DNA from: a virus | Reading direction: 5' to 3' (one strand) | Virus record (IMG/VR): IMGVR_UViG_3300005436_000034 | Coordinates: 1 to 24,218 of that record | DNA length: 24,218 bases | Part shown: positions 21,825-24,218 of the stretch, one piece after another | Position numbering within the stretch: the first letter of the stretch is position 1 | How the letters are laid out: each line of letters opens with the position of its first letter | Program-made: the position numbers and the translations under genes | The notes under the pieces: generated by a model | Databases searched by the model: none | The model's input: only the letters and a program-made list of their open reading frames with translations | Told to the model about the DNA's origin: nothing

Positions 21825-22391
21825 ATGGCAAACCGAATCGCAGCGCTCCGCGTCCTCGCTGACATCCTTGAGGAGAAGGAGCACGACGAGAAGAACGGGT
21901 TCGACATCGGCTCGTTCATCAGCTCGGCTGACTTCGACTTCGAAGGCCCGTCTGTCGTGCTTGAGGCTGGCGTCAGCCCGTCCCTGTGCGGCACCACGCT
22001 CTGCGTGGCTGGCTTCGCAGCAATCGAGGCTGGCTACAAGATCGAGGTCGAGAGGCGCAAGGACAGGAAGTACTGGGAGTCGAAGTACGTCTACAAGTAC
22101 TACACTCCTAAGGGCGAGCAGGTTCTTGACATCGACTGGGAGGATGCTGGGGCCAAGTACCTCGGACTCCCGGACGACCATGCCCGTATCGTCTTCTACG
22201 GCACCTCAGACGATGGTGACCAGTCCGTTGCCATCCTGGAGCGTCTGGCCGCTGGCGAGACCATCACTCAGGGCGAGTGGTACAACTACGCCCAGAACCT
22301 GGACGTCGACATGGAGAACTTCTCCGGCTACCACAACAGCAATGACCGCGAGGACGAAGAGTGCGCCTGCACTTGCTCGGCCTGCTACTAG
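21825..22391 (+). CDS. Early protein with a CVAG motif and a Cys-rich tail, 188 aa
   Basis: MANRIAALRVLADILEEKEH, then SPSLCGTTLCVAGFAAIEAGY (C55, C60), VLDIDWEDAGAKYLGLP, FYGTSDDGDQSVAILERLAAGE and an end ECACTCSACY with four cysteines. The CGTTLCVAGFAA...A..LGL layout is a recurrent phage small-protein pattern of unknown function. The Cys tail could bind a metal. Shared GGGAGAGAGAAA site. Sole gene of unit 6; the last base of its TAG is the first base of ribozyme 7. Confidence 0.75.
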   Translation: MANRIAALRVLADILEEKEHDEKNGFDIGSFISSADFDFEGPSVVLEAGVSPSLCGTTLCVAGFAAIEAGYKIEVERRKDRKYWESKYVYKYYTPKGEQVLDIDWEDAGAKYLGLPDDHARIVFYGTSDDGDQSVAILERLAAGETITQGEWYNYAQNLDVDMENFSGYHNSNDREDEECACTCSACY

Positions 22392-22442
22392 AGCGAAACG
22401 CCCTTCGGGGCGTCCATGGGTCAGTCCCATGCTGATGAGCTC
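22391..22442 (+). ncRNA. Hammerhead ribozyme 7, type II, with a second changed stem II
   Basis: Stem II GAGC (22391-22394) with GCTC (22439-22442), again a compensated variant. GAAA 22395-22398. Stem III 6 bp with a C(TTCG)G loop. Cleavage after C22414. Stem I CATGGG/CCCATG (22415-22420, 22426-22431), loop TCAGT. CTGATGA 22432-22438. The spacer to the next gene is much longer (78 nt) than for the others. Confidence 0.94.
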
Positions 22443-22462
22443 AAACGTCAGAGACCAAGGAC

Positions 22463-22506
22463 GAACTTACACAATAAGTTCTGTACAGAGATTGCTGCGC
22501 AATCTC
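22463..22506 (+). other. Two extra hairpins between ribozyme 7 and its gene
   Basis: GAACTTA/TAAGTTC (22463-22469, 22475-22481, loop CACAA) and GAGATTGC/GCAATCTC (22488-22495, 22499-22506, loop TGC). The second ends 4 nt before the shared GGGAGAGAGAA site, so it could affect ribosome access or 5' stability of the last unit. Confidence 0.55.
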
Positions 22507-22520
22507 GTAGGGAGAGAGAA

Positions 22521-23033
22521 ATGATCGAGATCAACCTGGCCAAGGCCAAGGAAATGATCGCTGGAGTTGTGGCTGAGCGCGGGGAGGACTACGTCTACCC
22601 TATGAACAACTGCACCTACATTCACGAGGCAGGCAAGAAGCGCTATCAGCGCGACGACTCTCTCAGCGGCTACACTCCCGAAGAGGATGAGCCCGGCTGT
22701 GGTGTCGGGCTCGCTGTCATCAACCTCGGCGTGCCGCTGGAGTGGTTCAAGGAAGGTGCCGTCCTCGAAGACGAGGTCGAAATCGGCACCAACAACAACG
22801 GCGACGTTCGCACCTTGGCCTGGAACCTGGAAGGCCAAGGTGTCGCCAAGATGACTGACAGCGCCATCACCTACCTGAAGGCATTCCAGCTCAAGCAGGA
22901 CGACGGCATCCCCTGGGGCCAGGCCAAGGACTACGCCGACGGCGTCAGCCTGAGTCGCTTCAGTGACTCTTTCATCCACATCTCCGACCGCGATGACTTC
23001 GAAACGGTGATGTACAAGGCCCTGGACATCTAG
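22521..23033 (+). CDS. Early protein with a CGVG motif, 170 aa
   Basis: MIEINLAKAKEMIAGVVAER, YVYPMNN (24-30), EPGCGVGLAVINLGVPLEWF (C60), NLEGQGVAKMTDSAITYLKA, GIPWGQAKDYADG and a short acidic end. It is a longer relative of the 125-aa protein at 19993-20370, with the same order of motifs plus an insert after the first Cys (CTYIHEAGKKRYQRDD). Function unknown. Shared GGGAGAGAGAA site. It is the first gene of the last ribozyme unit, and no ribozyme follows it. Confidence 0.76.
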   Translation: MIEINLAKAKEMIAGVVAERGEDYVYPMNNCTYIHEAGKKRYQRDDSLSGYTPEEDEPGCGVGLAVINLGVPLEWFKEGAVLEDEVEIGTNNNGDVRTLAWNLEGQGVAKMTDSAITYLKAFQLKQDDGIPWGQAKDYADGVSLSRFSDSFIHISDRDDFETVMYKALDI

Positions 23034-23042
23034 TTCAACACT

Positions 23043-23062
23043 CCAGCCGCCCATGCGGCTGG
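23043..23062 (+). terminator. Hairpin after the last ribozyme-linked gene
   Basis: A perfect 8-bp stem CCAGCCGC/GCGGCTGG with loop CCAT lies 10 bases after the stop. No T-run follows, so termination would be weak. It may instead protect the 3' end of the last unit, taking the place of a ribozyme stem III. Confidence 0.4.
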
Positions 23063-23071
23063 GGCTCTAGT

Positions 23072-23107
23072 CTGCACAGTCTGTTGCTCTCTCTCCGGCC
23101 TGTGCAG
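23072..23107 (+). promoter_or_regulatory. Hairpin displaying an anti-ribosome-binding-site loop
   Basis: CTGCACAG (23072-23079) pairs perfectly with CTGTGCAG (23100-23107). The 20-nt loop contains CTCTCTCTCC (23087-23096), of which 9 bases can pair with GGAGAGAGA, part of the sequence before all but the first ribozyme-linked gene (8 bases there). A shorter alternative pairing, GGCC/GGCC near 23097-23110, competes. It lies between the ribozyme cluster and the next gene. Confidence 0.45.
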
Positions 23108-23138
23108 GCCAGTGTCCCAGTCAAGATCCGGAGGATGA

Positions 23139-23642
23139 ATGGCCGTAACGCCAAAGGCAGAAATCAAGGCAGTCGTGTCGGTCTTCGACTCTGAAGAGTT
23201 CGACATGATGGACAACGAACAGGCTGCGGAAGCTATCATCGCAGCCATCAACCAAGAGAGGGAGAAGACGAAGCGGTTCGTGGTCGTAGCCAGTCTCAAA
23301 TGGCCCGACCACCCTGACTACCACATGTGGGCATCAGGTCCGTTCAATACGGAGAACCAGGCCGCTGCCGTTGGGCAGCGGTTCGTCAACGACCCTCTGA
23401 CTGGTCGGGGAAACGGGCGCTGGAAGATCGTGCCCATCCTTCCTCCGGCCACCAATGCCGCTAGGACAGCTTGGGATGCTGTCCGTCCACCGATCGAGGA
23501 ATGCTGTTCTGGCCACCATGGGTGGCTCAAGGACGAGCTGGATCAGTGGTCATGGCACCGCGCCCCTGAGGGCGCGCCCCACTGGCGCTATGGACCCTCT
23601 GGTGACCGCATTGACGTGGTCTACGACAAGGGTGGATGGTAA
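23139..23642 (+). CDS. Protein of unknown function, 167 aa
   Basis: MAVTPKAEIKAVVSVFDSEE, EAIIAAINQEREKTKRFVVV, WPDHPDYHMWASGPFNTENQAAAVGQRF, IEECCSGHHGWLKDELDQWSW and a WRYGPSGDRIDVVYDKGGW end. The ECCSGHHGW segment has a Cys/His cluster that could bind metal. No family recognised. A standard GGAGG site is used, not the ribozyme-linked one, and no ribozyme precedes it. A perfect hairpin (23559-23576) lies in the coding sequence. Confidence 0.7.
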   Translation: MAVTPKAEIKAVVSVFDSEEFDMMDNEQAAEAIIAAINQEREKTKRFVVVASLKWPDHPDYHMWASGPFNTENQAAAVGQRFVNDPLTGRGNGRWKIVPILPPATNAARTAWDAVRPPIEECCSGHHGWLKDELDQWSWHRAPEGAPHWRYGPSGDRIDVVYDKGGW

Positions 23643-23806
23643 TGGCCATAAGAGGCCTCTGGGAGTTACGAAACTGTAGCCGTTGCAGCTGCAAGAGGCA
23701 CCACCACTTGGACAAGGCTGGAAGCATGGGCCGTTGTCGTAAGATGTGGTGCTTCTGCGGTGGCTTCATAGAAGGGAAGTACGTTGAGCCCAAGGAGGGA
23801 CGCTAA
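23642..23806 (+). CDS. Cys-rich zinc-finger-like protein, 54 aa
   Basis: MAIRGLWELRNCSRCSCKRH, HHLDKAGSMGRCRKMWCFCG, GFIEGKYVEPKEGR. Six cysteines in two groups (CSRCSC and CRKMWCFC) and three histidines suggest a small zinc-binding fold with a basic surface. The ATG shares a base with the upstream TAA (TAATG). Too short for usual gene finders. Function unknown. Confidence 0.6.
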   Translation: MAIRGLWELRNCSRCSCKRHHHLDKAGSMGRCRKMWCFCGGFIEGKYVEPKEGR

Positions 23807-23810
23807 CGAC

Positions 23811-23933
23811 ATGTGTCGTTGGTGTAACCACATGCGTCGCCAGCACTTCGGAAACAAGATCCTCGGTAAGGGCGAGAAGTGCACTGTCCCTTACTGCACC
23901 TGTGTCTACTTCACCAGAAAGCAGGAGTCGTGA
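23811..23933 (+). CDS. Cys-rich mini-protein, 40 aa
   Basis: MCRWCNHMRRQHFGNKILGK, GEKCTVPYCTCVYFTRKQES. CxxC near the start and a CTVPYCTC group at the end suggest a zinc knuckle. GGAGG lies 11 nt before the ATG. It overlaps the next start (TGATG). Probably the same type of small metal-binding protein as the gene before it. Confidence 0.55.
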   Translation: MCRWCNHMRRQHFGNKILGKGEKCTVPYCTCVYFTRKQES

Positions 23934-24025
23934 TGCAGCAGTTCAAGCATGACGCCGGTCTGGTCCTGCTGGGCATCATCATCGGCCTGGTTCTGGCTGG
24001 CGCGATGATCGGCTCGTTCAAGTGA
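23933..24025 (+). CDS. Single-span membrane mini-protein, 30 aa
   Basis: MQQFKHDAGLVLLGIIIGLV, LAGAMIGSFK. One clear transmembrane helix (about residues 9-27) with Gly/Ala spacing. It starts inside the previous stop (TGATG) and overlaps the next gene (GTGA). Function unknown; such mini-membrane proteins are common in phage early regions. Confidence 0.5.
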   Translation: MQQFKHDAGLVLLGIIIGLVLAGAMIGSFK

Positions 24026-24153
24026 ACCCGTACGCCGTGTTCATCGTCAGCTGCTTCATCGCGCTGCCACTGTCAGTTGTCATCTGCACTCTGATCGAGT
24101 GCAAGCGTGAGCGAGAATTCGAGAGGGAGCAAGATAATGATCGACAAGGTTGA
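24022..24153 (+). CDS. Membrane mini-protein with charged tail, 43 aa
   Basis: MNPYAVFIVSCFIALPLSVV (GTG start), ICTLIECKREREFEREQDND, RQG. One transmembrane helix (about 5-25) followed by a highly charged cytoplasmic-type tail. GTGA overlap with the previous gene, and the next gene starts within its end. Together they form a compact coupled pair of membrane proteins of unknown function. Confidence 0.5.
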   Translation: MNPYAVFIVSCFIALPLSVVICTLIECKREREFEREQDNDRQG

Positions 24154-24218
24154 GGCTGGCAAGAAGTACCACACCTGCACCCCTGGTGGTGTCGAGGTTG
24201 ACGTGCTCGCTGTCGGCG
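24137..24218 (+). CDS. Protein of unknown function, N-terminal part (cut by window end)
   Basis: MIDKVEAGKKYHTCTPGGVE, VDVLAVG, continuing past the window. The GGGAG before the ATG lies inside the end of the preceding gene. Only 27 codons are visible, too few to classify. Confidence 0.45.
   Translation, partial: MIDKVEAGKKYHTCTPGGVEVDVLAVG

Noticed and set aside
18539-22442. The repeated intergenic motifs as a CRISPR array or insertion-sequence ends
   Set aside because: The repeats are hundreds of bases apart, contain genes between them, vary in a base-paired way and match the hammerhead core exactly.
22459-22506. GGACGAAC followed by hairpins as an eighth hammerhead
   Set aside because: It lacks the GAAA core, a GUC before a stem I, and CUGANGA, so it is at best a remnant.

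Overview
The window is part of a tailed double-stranded DNA phage genome, most likely infecting an actinobacterium (Streptomyces or a relative). The evidence is the protein types: an actinophage-style major capsid protein, a DUF1906-like lysin, repeated virion peptidoglycan hydrolases, and many small Cys-motif early proteins. Host and cluster are inferences. No bacterial chromosomal gene is visible.

Layout. (1) Bases 1-16393 are a leftward (minus strand) late operon. In transcription order it holds terminase large subunit, a 54-aa membrane protein, lysin, portal, five small genes, a 1616-aa virion protein, a 281-aa protein, an NlpC/P60 hydrolase, a lytic transglycosylase, another virion protein, two tRNA genes, a scaffold-like protein, and the major capsid protein, which is cut by the window edge. 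Most genes overlap by a few bases. The hydrolases and giant protein between portal and scaffold/capsid look like a podovirus-type ejection module (inference). (2) Bases 16394-18016 hold no convincing gene. They carry a run of about 12 hairpins, several operator-like inverted repeats, larger fold-backs, and a 20-base segment that closely resembles the antitermination region of actinobacterial rRNA leaders. (3) Bases 18017-24218 are rightward (plus strand) small genes, probably early.

The outstanding feature lies at 18539-22442: seven hammerhead self-cleaving ribozymes of the type II (open stem II) permutation, one in each of seven intergenic gaps. Each starts within 0-3 bases of the upstream stop codon, has intact core sequences (CUGANGA and GAAA), a GUC cleavage site, a 4-bp stem II that covaries between copies, a 6-bp stem I with a 5-nt loop, and a variable stem III. 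Each is followed by the same ribosome-binding sequence, GGGAGAGAGA(A/C)A. Only genes after a ribozyme have this sequence; genes inside a unit are translationally coupled by start/stop overlaps. The expected result is a polycistronic transcript that cuts itself into seven downstream units, each starting with a 5'-OH stem-I hairpin and, except possibly the last, ending in a stem-III hairpin.

Two polypyrimidine tracts complementary to the shared ribosome-binding sequence lie on either side of this cluster (17904-17919 and 23087-23096), each able to sit in a hairpin loop. They suggest, but do not prove, a common antisense control of all seven units. Five of the seven first genes encode proteins with a C-x-x-G type motif, and two of them are clear relatives. 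Type II hammerheads are known from bacteria and phages; whether such a serial, one-per-unit arrangement has been described cannot be judged from the sequence.
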